NCBI GenBank assembly: GCA_026874595.1
Contig: CM049317.1
Coordinates: 51,851,618-51,915,617 of the forward strand
Length of the DNA stretch: 64,000 nucleotides
From: Sipunculus nudus
Lineage: Eukaryota; Annelida; Sipuncula; Golfingiida; Sipunculidae
Direction: 5' to 3'
The notes beneath the pieces are model-generated. The model worked only from the letters and a program-made list of their open reading frames with translations. It was not told the DNA's origin and did no database searches. The first letter of the stretch is position 1. The number at the start of each line of letters is the position of its first letter. Shown here piece after piece: positions 45,656 through 59,456 of this stretch. A program made the position numbers and the translations under genes.

Positions 45656-48600
45656 TAAATGCTGTTTCTGCAAGGCTTTATTCTTCTCCATAGACCATTA
45701 TTTCCATACAACCTAGAACACTTAACATTATTATCCTGCTGTCCCATATGTGCTGCAAGCATACTTGATGCTTACCACAACAAACAGATGGAAATAAATG
45801 TGTTCTTGCAAAGCCTATAGAATCGGATTAACTCCCTGATTTTGTAGTTTCCATTGGCGCTTTAGTCAGACAAGAAGACAGGTTATTGTTAATGGTGATT
45901 GAAATTCAAGGGCAAAGTTGTGAAGATACTTGAGATGGATGAAGTTACACAAATCAACGTCCCCCACGTTATGTTGATGTAAAACACTATCCCGCTGAGT
46001 GGTTATTAGCAACTCGCTGGAAGACAGCCCCCTGCTGAGAAAAAATATGGTTTATTTATTTAGCTTGAGTGAATTTGTTGTCAGGTAATCATCTTCAAGG
46101 CAAAACAAGATGGGTCTTTGAAGAATTATCATCTGGATGTCGGGTTTTTGCCCATCTGTCCTCCCAAAAAACGTCCTGACAACGTCCGATACATGACACT
46201 GCACGGTCTGCTTGACTGGGTCTTTTCTTCTCTTGTCGCAACCAGCCCTTTCTCAGCAGGGATAGAAATAATAAAGCCTGAAGCTGCTCTCATCAAAGAA
46301 GACTAGTCCATAAGTAGATTAAAATCATGTAAACATAATCAAAGAAGATCGCCTTGAAAAACTGACACACATGCCAACTTGTATCTCAGAGTGATTTTTT
46401 ATATGATTAAAGTTTGTGGTCATAGGCAGTTTGTTTATATTTCTGACTGTGGATCTTTTGATAGTGACTAATGGAACTTTATTTATTTAGGAAAAAAGTT
46501 ACAAGCAGTTTAATCTATAATTAGTGGCTCGATTAGGTTACAAGTATTAAGCTTTTGTTGAAACTATTGCCTTAACTTCTAATACGGTTTGAGTCTTTCT
46601 TACCAGCCATCTCATCAATCGACATATTATATCCATAACACAGGACAGAACTCTAGAAGAACTGAAAACAACATGATATTTTATGATATTAGAAAGTTCT
46701 CCTACTTCCATTGTACAGTCTTGAATATTAATATCAAATATTATTTTTGGACTCGCATATTTTTGAAAAAGTGAATTTTTCAGTTTGTAGGAATTACATC
46801 CTTTTTTTTCAAGCTAATCAAATTTTAATTGTTATATTGGGTAATTTTTAATAAGTCCAACATGTAGATAATACAGCTCTTGTATTTATCTAGGCAGAAA
46901 ACATGCTTTTTATTAAGAAATGATAATATAATTGAACTCGTGGCTCTGTATCTGATATAGACATATAGTGATAACATGGATGGACAAATGCTGCATTGTT
47001 CCAGATGTCTTCCATGTCAGGCGTCACAGTGCCTGGATAGATGACTATCATGTGTTGGGACAGTTTATAAGCCTGAACAAGGGGGCGGAGATTGAAAACA
47101 ATACCTATAACTCAGCAGAATCTGGCCATCTATTGGTTTATTCCGACTGACTGAGCTCGGTCCCGATCTGCATTAACGCTGGAGAAGCATCTTTACACCT
47201 CAGAGATTTTGTGTACCAATATGGATTTTCAGCTTCATAGCCCCCTGGGACCAGCGTTGCATTTGCACTGTAATTGGGCCAGACTTAAAAACCAGCAGCA
47301 CCAGACCCATTGATGTATTGATCGCACTCAGACAGAGGAGACGCCAACTTCTGGTGTGATGGGGTATTGACGATATTACGCTTCCGTCAGTTTGCTCCAA
47401 GCCTCGGGATCGTCTGCCCAGAGCTCAGGTGGGAAAACTGCTCATGAGACAGTTAATGACCATATTCCTCTGAGGAACTGAAAATTGTTGCCAGATTCAG
47501 TTTAACGACTCTGGCGAATAAAAATTTTATAAGCCGTTTGTGGGTTGTGAAGAGAGACTGGCTCCAGTAAATACTTTCTTTAGTTTAGTCATTATTAACA
47601 TTGATGTATTGATATCAGTTTGAAAAATCATATGATTGAGATCTGCTCTGAATTTATACTGCTACTGGTGCCTCATGGGAAGACAGTAACGCTGTTAATG
47701 GTGTCGTGCCACTGCTGCGTTCACCAGTGGTAGGTCAGAGCTTGAACATCACCAGGCGCTTCCAGGAAAAGTAATAGATGGAAACAGTGGCAGCGTAGGT
47801 GGCAAGTGAGGACCCAAAACGTAGGCGTGATCACCTTGACACTTCTGGCTGGATCTGTTTTACTCATATAGCAAGAAAGGAGCTTTTATCCATGTTTGGA
47901 TGCCACAGCAGGTGTTTTCACACAGTTAATTAACAGTTCATTTTTGTATCCAAATAAAGAATTTAGGAAGACGTCAGCAGCCAGATATTTCCTGTAGCAC
48001 AAAACTCTCGCAATCTTTTTTGTCTGGAGGCAGAAAAGGCTGTTATTGAGACAAACTATCCAGTGCGTATGTGACCTTTACTTGTGGAGGAAAATGAGGG
48101 GGTGGCAAAGAAGGGATGTTATACCATACTGGGCCGGAGTTTGCTGATTTCATGACTGCGTAGGATTGACAGTTCACAAAAATAACTAGCATTGCTGCAG
48201 AAACATAGGTCTACTGATGGATTTCAGCAGCATTGAAAGCAAATGGTGATCATCACATTTAGATGGTGTTTAAGACAGGATTAGAGGTCTGAAGAAACAT
48301 TTCAGGTGAGATTGAGAAAGAAAAACGTAAATGATTTACATTATTTAGTTTTACTTATAAATTATAGATAAAAATTAACTAAAGAATTGCTCCGATAATG
48401 GGGAGTACTTTTATAGAAATGAAAACATTCAACCTAAGTTATCTAACCAGTTTGTCTTTAATTTAAGCATTCCATTTAAAAAACTTTTCTCTAATATTAA
48501 AAAAAAATTTAACTTTTAAACATTTTAAGTTCTGAAGACAAAAAAAAAATGTGTCCAAATTTGTTCAAACTAAATTAATTCAAAATGTTCTGTGATCACT

Positions 48601-50345
48601 CATGGATTTGTAAACAATTTTTTGTTGTGTATGTTAGAAAATAAGAGCTAAGTGAGGGAACAAGACACAGAATATTGTCATCCCATTGCTATATAAAAGA
48701 AAATATATGTTCATAGGTCTAAATAAAAATCATTGCCTGTCAGGGATCAAGTTTAAACTGAGTTTATCATGAACCAGTGCTGAATAGGCATCATATATCT
48801 GTACAGTATTTGTCAGGTGGCTTGAAAGATGTGGGGCATTCCATAAATTAATCACGATGAACTTGATTGTTTGAGTGTTTGAAGTTCAGCAACACTACCA
48901 GCAGCTACCACTGTAAAGAAAAAGTAATACATGGATGGCACACCCGGTCAGGTGAATGGGGGTTTCTTTGTAAGACAGTTTTTAGGTATCAGAAACAGAA
49001 TAATTATTGACAATTAACCAGTTTTAGGACTGTTCAACTTGTGTATGTGAAGTTTTATTTGGGATCTTATGGTAAACCTAAATAAGCTTTGGTAAATATG
49101 TGACAGGTATCACAAAGGGAATAAAAATTGTTAAGATGACGAACAATGAAATATGTGAAAATACTGGAAAGTTATTTAATAACATGATAAATAAATTTAG
49201 GTTTTAATTGATATTCAGCCAAAAATGTGCCATGTAAAATGATTTGTATTTTAAAATATTGCACCCTGTTTGGTGGTATGTGAATTTGTAAAACGTGACA
49301 TATCTGAAACATGTAGTGTAAGTGAAAGTTAAATCCACCAGTGAAAGTCTGTGGGAGGAACTGCGTGTGGTTTGTCTGGTACTTGTGGTATTCTGTGATT
49401 GGCATCATCATTACACAGATCAGTGGGCAGTAACTATTGTTAGTGGATGCAGGAGGTCTGGTTCAGTGTCTATGTGCTGTTGCATAATTGGATACAAACA
49501 GGATTGACAGGAATATAACATTGCTGGGCTGACTGCTGCACATTCCAGTCTGTTTACTGGGTATAATTTTATTTATTTTACATATGTATAATATGTAATT
49601 CTTGTTTGCACAGTGATGTTTTTAAATGGCATTTAGAATTTTTGATCATTTGGGGTTTGTTTAATATTGGGTGTGATTGATCATATAACCATACCTACAG
49701 ACAGACAGATAGGTGCGACCAGTCTTCCAAAATAGCATTTAGAAATAAAAATATTCATCTTGGGATGCCTGAATGGAGAAGATGTATGCTTGGTGGAGAG
49801 TTAGTCAGATTTATTAATGTGAGCAGGTATAAGAATTAAATAGGCCAGGCTAAGCATATTTTAGTGTTCATTAAGTGCTGTAAACTATGTCATGATAAAA
49901 TTAATGTTATATTCTATTTTGATTACTTAGGGTATTGATTAATTATTCACCACAGGAGTAGCATCAGTTGTGCATTAATTGCCATATGGCATTGAATAAT
50001 TTATTAGATAGATAGGTATTGCCAGGCTGTAATTACCTGTTAGCATTGAATATATAATTTATTGTTGGTGGTTCTGACTGTAAATATATTAGCTTGTGTC
50101 ATAAAATGTTAATTTATGAATCTTTTACTCAGAGATCCCTTAATAGCATAATTGTAATGAAAAAAGAAGCTACCCGGCAGCTAGATCATTTGTTCTTTGA
50201 CTAAATCCTGCTTAAATCCTTATTTCCTCTGCACAGGAAGTAATGTTATCACCTGCATCTGTTTGTCTGTTGTATTCACACAGAAAATACTTATCCGATT
50301 CCAAAAACTTTTTTGAGGGGAAAGGCCAGGGGACCTTTTCAGAAA
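45656..50345. other. Long unique region, no gene confirmed
   Basis: About 4.7 kb without recognisable repeats. The part from about 46990 to 48310 has noticeably higher complexity and GC than the rest and ends with TTTCAG|GTGAGA, a plausible 5' splice site. No protein family is recognised in any frame; open frames are below 82 codons. Confidence 0.4.
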
Positions 50346-50436
50346 CAGTGGAACCTGTCTGAAAGACCACTTGTCTTTTAAGACCATCTGTGCATAAAGA
50401 CCACTTTTGGCCAGTCTTATTACACAGGTATCACTG
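50346..50436. mobile_element. Tiny pogo-like MITE, 91 bp
   Basis: CAGTGGAACCTGTCTGAAAG on the left and TTACACAGGTATCACTG on the right form imperfect TIRs related to those of the element at 9094-10377. Internal AAGACCAC/TAAGACCA repeats are present. The 129-codon minus frame through 50220-50609 reads across it and is probably not a gene. Confidence 0.6.
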
Positions 50437-52474
50437 TATGCTCTACAGGTGTTGATTAAGATCTTGAAGGATTGTTTTGTTGTGGTAGAGGTAAGCGCTC
50501 TAGGGAGTGGCACACCAGTTTTGTCTGATTTCATACAAACCATTAGGTATACACACTGCTTTTGAGTAACCATATTTGTTGGGTGTATAATGCAGGGAAT
50601 AGATAACACCTAAAAGATAAGATGAGACAGCCTGCAAAACTACTGATTATCTAAAAATACTTCCTCCTTCTAACAGTAACATGTGGATATTTTCAAGAGT
50701 CACATGGTTATATATAGATATTATATGATCATAGATATGTCCTTTATTGGTTATAAACAGGTACGTATTCTTTTATAAATTTCCTGTTATTTTGTCAGTT
50801 GGTCTTGATATGACATATCAGATTGACCTGCAGCATATGCTGGTATGGTTTTATATACATACCAGTATTGTAAACAAAAACATAAACCTTTTCTATTTGT
50901 AATTGAATAAATTTGTAAAATGATTTTGGTATTTACGGTTGTTTTTGCAGTTATGAATCTTAATTAATTGTTGATTGAAGAAGAACCCTTCACTGGAATA
51001 GTATTCATATAGACAGGTGATTTTGTATAATTTGTCTTCATAGTTTGTACATTGTGATGAAAAGATTGTTCAGTATAGTTTTAAAAGTTTTCGTATACCT
51101 ACCTGAATATCAGACTTAATTTGATGGCTAATTAGCCGTTTATCGGTACTTTGAGTTTAATATATTTAATATATGATTTATCATGTAGTATTATTAACAA
51201 GTAAACCTCATTCTCAGGGTCATGCCATAGCTGCACCTTGTGTTCCATAGACTTGATGTTTCAAGTACAGGTCCTTTTTATATATTTTATATTTTATTTG
51301 ACAGAAGTTGCACTCTCTCTGTCATAGAAACTCTTCTGTGGCAGCACCTCTGGAATGTCCACTTTTGGCCTTGAACTGTGATGAATGATACTAAATGCGT
51401 CCTAAGGGGGGTTGTTTCCCATATTTTCCTATTAATCCAGAGAAATGTCACATTTGGGTATTACAGCGCAATCTATCAGGAACTATGTTAACTACACAAA
51501 AAAGTGTAATATTTAACATTTATAATATAAGGCTGATGTGACCTTGCAGTGTCTGATTACCATCAGCTTCATGGCTGCCATGTTGATATCTAAGCAGACT
51601 TTGTAAATCATAATTATAACCTTGTGGTAATAAAGTACTTGCACTTGCTCAAGGTTGTAAGTCATCCATACCAGGGTGACTGATCTTATCTGTAAGTATC
51701 AGCTTTATGTGCAACGCGACTTTACCAGATGTTATACAGAGTGTCTTGGAAAATTATCTACCTACAGCATGAGGACTCTACATTGAAAGCTTGAAAATCT
51801 CTCTTTGCTCAGCTGTAGCCTCCCAACAGATGACCCTGAGTAGATTCATGAATATTAATGAGGTAGCCCAAGTGGATGTGATCTATGATGACTAATGGTT
51901 GAAAGTGACCATTTGCAAGTATTGACTGTGCTGGTCAGTGCTGGGGGCCTGGAGAACCCAGTCTATTGATACAACTCTTTATGGTCAAATATGAAGCATT
52001 GGTGGCCAGTCTCAGGAGGGCTGCATGGATGGAAGCTGGCATTGTCAGAGTATGGACATTAATTGACCGCTGGCTGTCTGTAAGTACATTTCCAATTTGC
52101 CCCTGGGGAATACATCTGATGGATATTAAATGTCAGTAAACTTGATGCAAGATTCATAGTATCGCTGTGTCAAATTACAGCTGAACAAATGTGCAGTTAT
52201 TAATCTTGTTTCATACATACATTGACCAAGGGATTGGTCTTTAATATCTTCCTGCTTTAAGTTGCTATCTTTACTGCTGCATTTTTCAGGCATGCTCTCT
52301 GCCACTATGGGTCTAATCGCAGCAGAACTCTCTCAGCAGATAGATTTTTCTTTTAAAACTGTTCTTGATGTATCTTCCCTAGCTAGTGCCCTAAGGAATT
52401 ACTGAGTGATTCATTCCTCACAAGCATAACTTCAAAAGCTTTTCTGTGGCAACCATTGTTTGTATGTGATGTGG
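50437..52474. other. Unique DNA, no gene seen
   Basis: No recognisable features. Confidence 0.5.
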
Positions 52475-52522
52475 CATTCCCCATGTCAGTACAAACTGAC
52501 ACCCCATGTCACATGGGGAATG
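52475..52522. repeat. 48-bp double palindrome
   Basis: Outer arms CATTCCCCATGT (52475-52486) and ACATGGGGAATG (52511-52522) are perfect reverse complements. An inner pair TGTCAGT/ACTGACA (52484-52490, 52495-52501) with a 4-base loop overlaps the left outer arm. It can form alternative hairpins. No transposon ends are evident around it. Confidence 0.85.
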
Positions 52523-54089
52523 TTGGAAGGGTATACTCATGCTATTATTTATAATCAAAATTCTTAGACCAATAGGAAGAAATATTGAAAATTCCTGAAT
52601 AGTTAATGAAAAGCAATCTGATATGTGAATATCATCTCTGAAATGTTAATGATATTAATCGCTCTGATATCATTAAACAGGTAATTTATAGCATGAAAGC
52701 TTTTTCTCAGCATACACAAATGATTTTATGTGAGATTAACAGACCTTAATTCATTTCTTCTCAAATCTCTGAAAAATTCTAAATGTTATGATAATGTCTT
52801 TGGACACAGTGTATTTTGTGTTTAAACTCAAGTCTACTTAAGGTAGAGATATACTGGTTTATACTTACATTATATATATGTAACAGGTACCTACCTGTTC
52901 ATTTGATAATAGGTTAATTTAGTTGACTATATAGTCTTATTAAATAAGAAAGGCTTGTTTTCTGGCAGTCTTATAGAATTAATATGATATGATTGCATTA
53001 CATTAGTTTTATAGATCATCTCAGTCTTGTCATTTGAATATTGATGTTTCATTTATTATCAGTTCCAAAACCTTGGCAGATAATGGATTTACATGAATAT
53101 TTATCCCTATTGCCAACCCTTAGGTTTACCTGATATCATATGCTATCCACACTTTTTGGATTAGATAACCAAGAACTGTAGTATTAGTCCCATAAAATAA
53201 CTCTGATCACATCAGCTAAGATGATGCAGTGGTTGCCTTGGTAACCATGTCCAGAGGAACATCCTTGCCTGTTTTGTTTGCATTATTAAACCTGGATGTT
53301 TACTTTATGAAAGCATTTATATAAATTGATGTCTTCTTGAAAAGGGACAAAACCTGGGTAATGTATTCCAGTCATAAGTATGAGAATACAGTCAGTATAA
53401 ATATATTGGTTGAAGTTTTACTATTCGGTGCAATAAAGATAGGCCTTAAATGGAATAAATATTAAAAAATGAAATAATAATTAATCATTATTGCTTGGTT
53501 ATATATATTCTTTAAGAAAAGCCGGTACCCAGTACCTAGTGTATAATTAAATTTTATTGAAATAAGATATGACTTATATGAAAGAAACACCTGGCCAGTT
53601 GAAGGATCAACCATTGTAAGTTTTAGGAGAGATAATCTTCTCTGCAGCTGGGAACATACAAAGAAAACAAAAGCAGAGGAGGTATTGATGGGTTATTATG
53701 AGGAAACAGCACGGGGCCGTCAGTAGCAGCCATGTTTTCTCTGGCCCCCAGATACGACCATTGGGCGGAGCATCCCTTTGTCTTACTAAACAGTTTAATC
53801 TGATCTGCTAACATGGAAAGGCCAGAGGCTTTATGTAGATTACAGAACTCAGCCTGATCCCCAATATCCGGGGCTGGATGTTTGACACTGTCTGCATGTC
53901 CTGGGCCATCAGATGCATTAATTGTCCTTTTACTAGTTTCCAAATCCATTTCTTTTAGTTTACAATCATATATACTAGTGGTTAACCCATAATTTTGACA
54001 TGTGACATTTTGGTTTTAATGTTTATGCAAAAATTAGCTCCTGTAAGCAGTTTCTAGAAACTGATGGAAATAAACCGGTCATTGTTCAA
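52523..54089. other. Mostly unique DNA, no gene confirmed
   Basis: A 108-codon minus-strand frame (53623-53949) starts MDLETSKRTINASDG and is compositionally more protein-like than other frames here. It has no recognised domain, promoter or splice support, so I leave it as a candidate only. Confidence 0.35.
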
Positions 54090-54240
54090 AAAGGCCATGG
54101 GGATGCGTCACAAAAGTCCAGACAAGAATCAGACAGTTGAGGGTTTGGTGGCAAGGGGATGTATTAGCAAAGTTTAGAGCAGATTGACCCTTTTCTTGGA
54201 CCACACCCAAAGCCACTATTAATAGTAGGAGTCCAATCGT
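54090..54240 (+). repeat. Family F dispersed repeat (copy 3)
   Basis: Contains GGTGGCAAGGGGATGTATTA, CAAAGTTTAGAGCAGATTGA and TTTTCTTGGACCACACCC, matching 37155-37330 in reverse and 16330-16420 directly. The family appears four times in this window with considerable divergence. Class unknown. Confidence 0.6.
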
Positions 54241-57200
54241 AGTTTGCTGTTAGAATTAATTTCTGTCAGTATGTCTGCTTCCAGGGCCCTGTCTCTGTTT
54301 GGCTACTTCTGTCTGTATACCTCATGTACTTCATATATTTCTGATATTTAATACCAATTCAAGCGTCCATTGTTTGGCCCATGAAGACAACTGATACAGT
54401 ATCACTGCCAGTATAAACCTCAATAAGTCAGTGTAAATAAGGAAATATGTCCAGACAGAATTGGGTAGTTCATCCTTGGCTGAAAGCTTGCAATACCTTC
54501 CTCGGCCAAAGAAGAAAGACAAAACCTCAGGGCTTGAATCAATATGGTTTGTCCAAATACTTTTCCAGGGATAACATCTTACGGTTGTTTTCGGGCATAT
54601 CATATCTTTTAGCGCTGAACAAATTGCCAATAGCATAGTTCTGTTGTATAGTTTTGTAAGAGTTATGACAGTGTATGTGACGTCAACAGCATGCAAGGAA
54701 AAATGATGAACTGATGGAAAAGAAAAAAGTGCCTAAAAATAAGATTCCATGTATGCACAGCTTGTGGTATGTGGAAAGTGGAGTGTAATGTTGAGATATT
54801 TCATATATACATACCAGACCTACAGTTATGGCAGCATGTTATATTTTCTATACATAAATCACATAAATCACAACATCTAGCGGTTCATTTTGCCCAATAA
54901 ATATTCCGCATGCTGTGGATATAGGATCTCACCTTATTTATTTAGTCAATTTCAGTTTTTATCTGCATTCCGTATTCCGTGCATATGGAACCAAAGGACA
55001 GTGATTTGGGGTGTAACAATGCATCAGTTATTTGATATTACAGCTTTCTGGTTTACCTTGTAAATGTGCACAAATTCATATGCTCAGGAGCAAACTCTCC
55101 AAAAAATACAGTACATGCAGACAAAAGATATTATAGAGGAACCTGCTGACCCCTTGAGACAGATGCTGGGATGCGAGATATAACTGTTCAGATCAATGAA
55201 CGAGTCCTGTGTGATTTCTGAGTAAATAATGATAGTGTTCTGACAAGTCACACTCTCTGCTGGTTTCTCCTGAGGGCAGCTTGGTTAGGTTTTACTGTTT
55301 ATTGGCAATTTTCAAACTCTCCCTGGGGGTCATAGTATTTCATAGGTTGTGTAAGTTTAACTGGTTTATATCAAAGAAATGACACTTTTATTGTTATAAG
55401 ATTTTGAACTATGTAAAAAAATGAAGTAGAACAAAATTTTTTGGTGGCTGGATAACAAATAAAGATTGAAATACCCCCTCTCAAAAAAGTTAGTTCTGTA
55501 TTTTCCTTGGAGATGTGTGTAGATCAAACATTAACACCTTTTTTTAATAGGCTTCAAATATTTATAAATGTGATTAGGGTGTATGCATGAATACTAATTG
55601 AATACTTATCTTGCTGAATGATGTTTCAGTTTCACATATGTGTGCCTGCACTTTCTCTAAGTATCAGACTGTGATGCTGAAACAGAAACTAGTGATATGT
55701 CATTTTGGATGCAGCTTGTGTCTAATTTGCAGTATATTGCCGTATCATGAATATATGTAGGTTTTAACTTCTGTCTTAATAAACATCTCTAATACTTACC
55801 AAGGAACAACATAGGCTTGAAGGTTTGCATTAAAAAGCACCTTTTATCATGGTTAATTTCAAACAGGTTCTTCCTTGCGCTTGAAAAGATGGTGATTTAT
55901 TTTTAAAGCCACTGATAAATGTATATAGGTCAGACTTTCATCTTAGAAAGAACACAGTATATCACAAGGCCCTGTGGTAAAGATTCTTTGTGACTTCTTG
56001 AGTATTCTAATTAGCCTACTGCAAAAAATACCTGCTAACATGAAATCTTTATGATACTGTATCATTCTTTTTGCACAGTCACTTCAATACATGTATATTC
56101 ATTAGTTCTTCCAATTAAGATGCCATGGCCCACTTATATATAATAATATGCAATATTGTAGAATGTATCAAATTTATGGTGATTTATAAGCCAGGTTTTG
56201 CTACAGAAATGTTGATATAGATCATTTAGTTTACCATTGTATTTAAACCCCCCCCCCTCCTAACATGTGCACACACAAAACAAAACATGTCTTTGAGTGT
56301 TGTTATGTGAGCCGCCAGACAGCTTCATCCAGGGGATGGAGCTTCTCTAGAAATGATGCTGGATGTTACAGAGGCTGGCTGAGGCATCATGTTCATGTCT
56401 AGGGAACCATTACAGCAGCATCTGTTGTCTCCCGTCAGTCTGATGACATTCATCCCATTTCCAAGAGGATGTCCCCTATCGCTGTCATGGCTTTGTGTTA
56501 TCTGATATACAGTCGCAAGAAGCCATGAGATACTTTTTTGCCGCTTCTTTTTCCTGACCTGCATTATGACCCAGCTTTGAGGTATGGTTCTGTAGGACTG
56601 CAAGAAAAGGAGTGTTTTTATACATATTTTATCTGAAAAAATGGTGGATATGATCAACCAGTGTGGAGGTTGGTCAGAGTAGGTATGTACATAAATTAAT
56701 GTTATTTTGACTAATACTACAATGCAATATAGCACCAATATGAAATTCATGTGAATAATATTGATGTCATATGATGAAGTACACAGAAACAGTTTCTAGT
56801 TAGGCTCTCAAAATTTTACATACATGTATGTATGCATGCATGGTTGTTTTTACATAGGAATAAAGTGATGGTCCTTTGTTATAATTTAAAAAATTGTAAA
56901 ATTTGAAATTTGTTTCTAGATGTTGCTGTTTTATAACCTGCTTGGCTTTGACAAGAGAAGGTATAATATTGGTACATTATTATTACTGTATCTGCTTGTA
57001 CTGAATGACCAGACTACCACAGTGACAAATTCAGCATTTTCATACTCTTGAGGCTGACAGCTTTGTCATATCCATATAAAAGCAAGTGGGATAATATAAA
57101 ATTGCCAGGAAATCTGCATGACAGAAACAGGTTTTACTACTTTAAATCGATGTCACTGTCTGGCTGTTTGCACTGGAGTCACTCAAAATGGTGATAGTCT

Positions 57201-57946
57201 TATTTTTAGCATATATATTAAAATTATATTGGCAGTAGTTTAAAAATTCTATTCCATGTATGTTCAGTAAAAATATCTTGGGTTTTACAGAGTTTTTCAT
57301 ATGGGCTTCATATACACGTCACCTAGTGACCTGAACAACATAGATGTTCACACATTCAGATTTTAAAATCATACTGCGGATGCCTTTTTGTTCATCAGGG
57401 TTTTAATTTTGCAATATTTGCGAATGGGAAATAATTATGAAATTGAAACCCTTTTGAATAAAGCGCCCCAGCAAAGTAGATGATCATGAACCTAGATTAA
57501 TAAGCAACCTACTCTGAATGTGCACATGTGCATTTATTTTTTGTCAAACTGTGTTAATTACTACAGGGATTGGGAAGTGACTGTGACACCAAGTCACAAC
57601 ATTACAACTGTGACAGAAGTGAATGAGACACTTTAATTTAAAATCAGTTTGTATTTCATAATATACACAAATACTGCTTTACTAAGAGTTCATGGGTTCT
57701 GATAAGATTGCAAAACCTTCTCAAAATGATCAAAATGCATAAACAGCGCTGATTCAGCCTCGTCAATATGAAGCCAACCACTGTAATTCATGAAATCAGT
57801 TTCATTAGAAATTCCCATTCAGACATGTATGTATCTTGAATATAAAAGATGAAATATATTATTTACAATGAACAAGAAGACACTAATTTATGACAGTAAT
57901 GTAAGGATTAGGATTCTGTTTTACTATATGGTACATGTTATTGAGT
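54241..57946. other. Unique DNA, no gene seen
   Basis: Contains a C-run at 56249-56258. A GC-richer block at 56300-56600 lies within the longest open frame of the window (minus, 56325-56750, 141 codons). That frame shows no domain and its N-terminal half is hydrophobic AT-rich text, so coding is not supported. Confidence 0.45.
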
Positions 57947-58085
57947 CAGGGTCTTGATAATTACTGAAAAGTACCCAAATGTTAGTTACTGAAAACTTAT
58001 TAGATAGTTACAAAAAGTACATATAAGTTACAGAAAAGTGCAAGAATATAGCTGAAAGGTCTAGAAAAATTACTGAAAATTATCA
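57947..58085. mobile_element. Family H hAT MITE, right end decayed
   Basis: The left terminus CAGGGTCTTGATAATTACTG continues with AAAAGTACCC and matches the left end of the 27474-27710 element almost exactly, here with the canonical CAGGG start. Interior TTACTGAAAA/AAAGTAC motifs recur. The right terminus is not clearly preserved (AATTATCA near 58085). Confidence 0.7.
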
Positions 58086-58803
58086 GTTGGTGCCGTAGTA
58101 GCAGACAGAGTACAGCTACCCTGCTCAGCTGGTATCTGTGACTTTTTCATCACTTCACAGGCTCTCAGCTTCAGTTTTGTTGCTGACACAGCACCTGACC
58201 TACTTACCTGTGAGTTATTCAGGTTGAATCATCTTTTGGGTCATGTTTTCCCTCAGGTGAGAAGAACCACTGCTATAACACAGGCTGCTTCCTGCAGCGC
58301 TGCTAAAATATACAGCGGCTGTCTACAGGTGTGCCTTAATAGCTGTCTTATGCTCAACCATAGTTAAACATGGGCTATCCCAGTATCTGTTGGCCTAACA
58401 TGGATGTGTTTCACACTTGTCCCATGGTGGATGTTCTGTTTTGGACTGATACAGGTAATTTATTAACTTTTGTTTCTCTCACCAGCCAATTCTGTCAACA
58501 TGAGGTGTTGTTATTAGGATATCACCTGTCAGGGTTCTAGTTTTACCTGTAAACATTCTTGCCTCAGATCAATGAGAATTGATCAATTTACTTCCTGCAT
58601 TCACTAGTATACTAATTGAGTAAATCCTGGGTGATCTGAAGAGGACCGGGAATTTATGAATTACCATGAATTACACTGATATTACCAATTTGATCTTTAC
58701 CGGTACATGTAGAGAATAAATCTGTTATTCAAGTAGCTCAAGTACCTTTATCCTTACCCACAAACTTTCTCAGATTGGTATGAAAACCATCTGTATTCAT
58801 TAT
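58086..58803. other. Unique DNA, no gene seen
   Basis: No recognisable features. Confidence 0.5.
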
Positions 58804-58811
58804 TTATATGT

Positions 58812-59448
58812 AGAGCCCCGTTTTTTCCGTTTTATAAAAAAATATTTTCAGTTTTAATAAAATCATAATTCCGGAATTTTCTGTTTTATCTTTATATTTT
58901 ATGTAATAAAATTGCTACATCTTCTTAAGAGTTAAAACTTTTAAATCCAGATGATTAAATGGATTATGTGTTCAATAAGCTGTTTAAAATATTTTAAATT
59001 TAATTACTGCTAACATTGATGCCATAGTTACTTTACGTATATTTAAAATTATACCTGGTCCTTAGCATAAATGGTTCTTCGTCAGCCCCAAACGTAAGTA
59101 ATCCAGCACATGTTTTAACTGAATCGGCAAGACAGTTCTCAGCTCTGTAGTGTCTGCGTTTTACCGTCTATCATTTCAAACATTTGAAACAAGTATAGTT
59201 ATATTATATTCAAAGTTATTTCGCCTCTGAGACGCTATGACATGCGGTAATGCGCAGTTTGAAAGATTTTTTTAATAAGATATTGGGTGAGAATTTTTTA
59301 ATTTGCAGTTTAAATCGGCTCTAAATCCGACTTTCCGTCATATTCCGTGTATTTGATATAATTCCGTTTTTGAACCCTAATTCCGTTTTCAAACCCTAAT
59401 TCCGTTTTTCCGTCCGTTTTTCCGTTAAAACGGAAAAATCGGGGCTCT
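58812..59448. mobile_element. hAT-like MITE, 637 bp, near-perfect 8-bp TSD
   Basis: The left end is AGAGCCCCGTTTTTTCCGTT. The right end in reverse complement is AGAGCCCCGATTTTTCCGTT. Flanking octamers are TTATATGT (58804-58811) and ATATATGT (59449-59456), 7 of 8 identical. The right subterminal region holds several ATTCCGTTTT repeats and two near-identical ACCCTAATTCCGTTTT units. It has no coding sequence. An 8-bp duplication with (T)AGAGCCCC termini fits hAT. Confidence 0.85.
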
Positions 59449-59456
59449 ATATATGT

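Noticed and set aside
56325..56750. Longest open frame of the window (141 codons, minus)
   Set aside because: No recognised domain, hydrophobic AT-driven half, no splice or promoter support; chance openness is sufficient.
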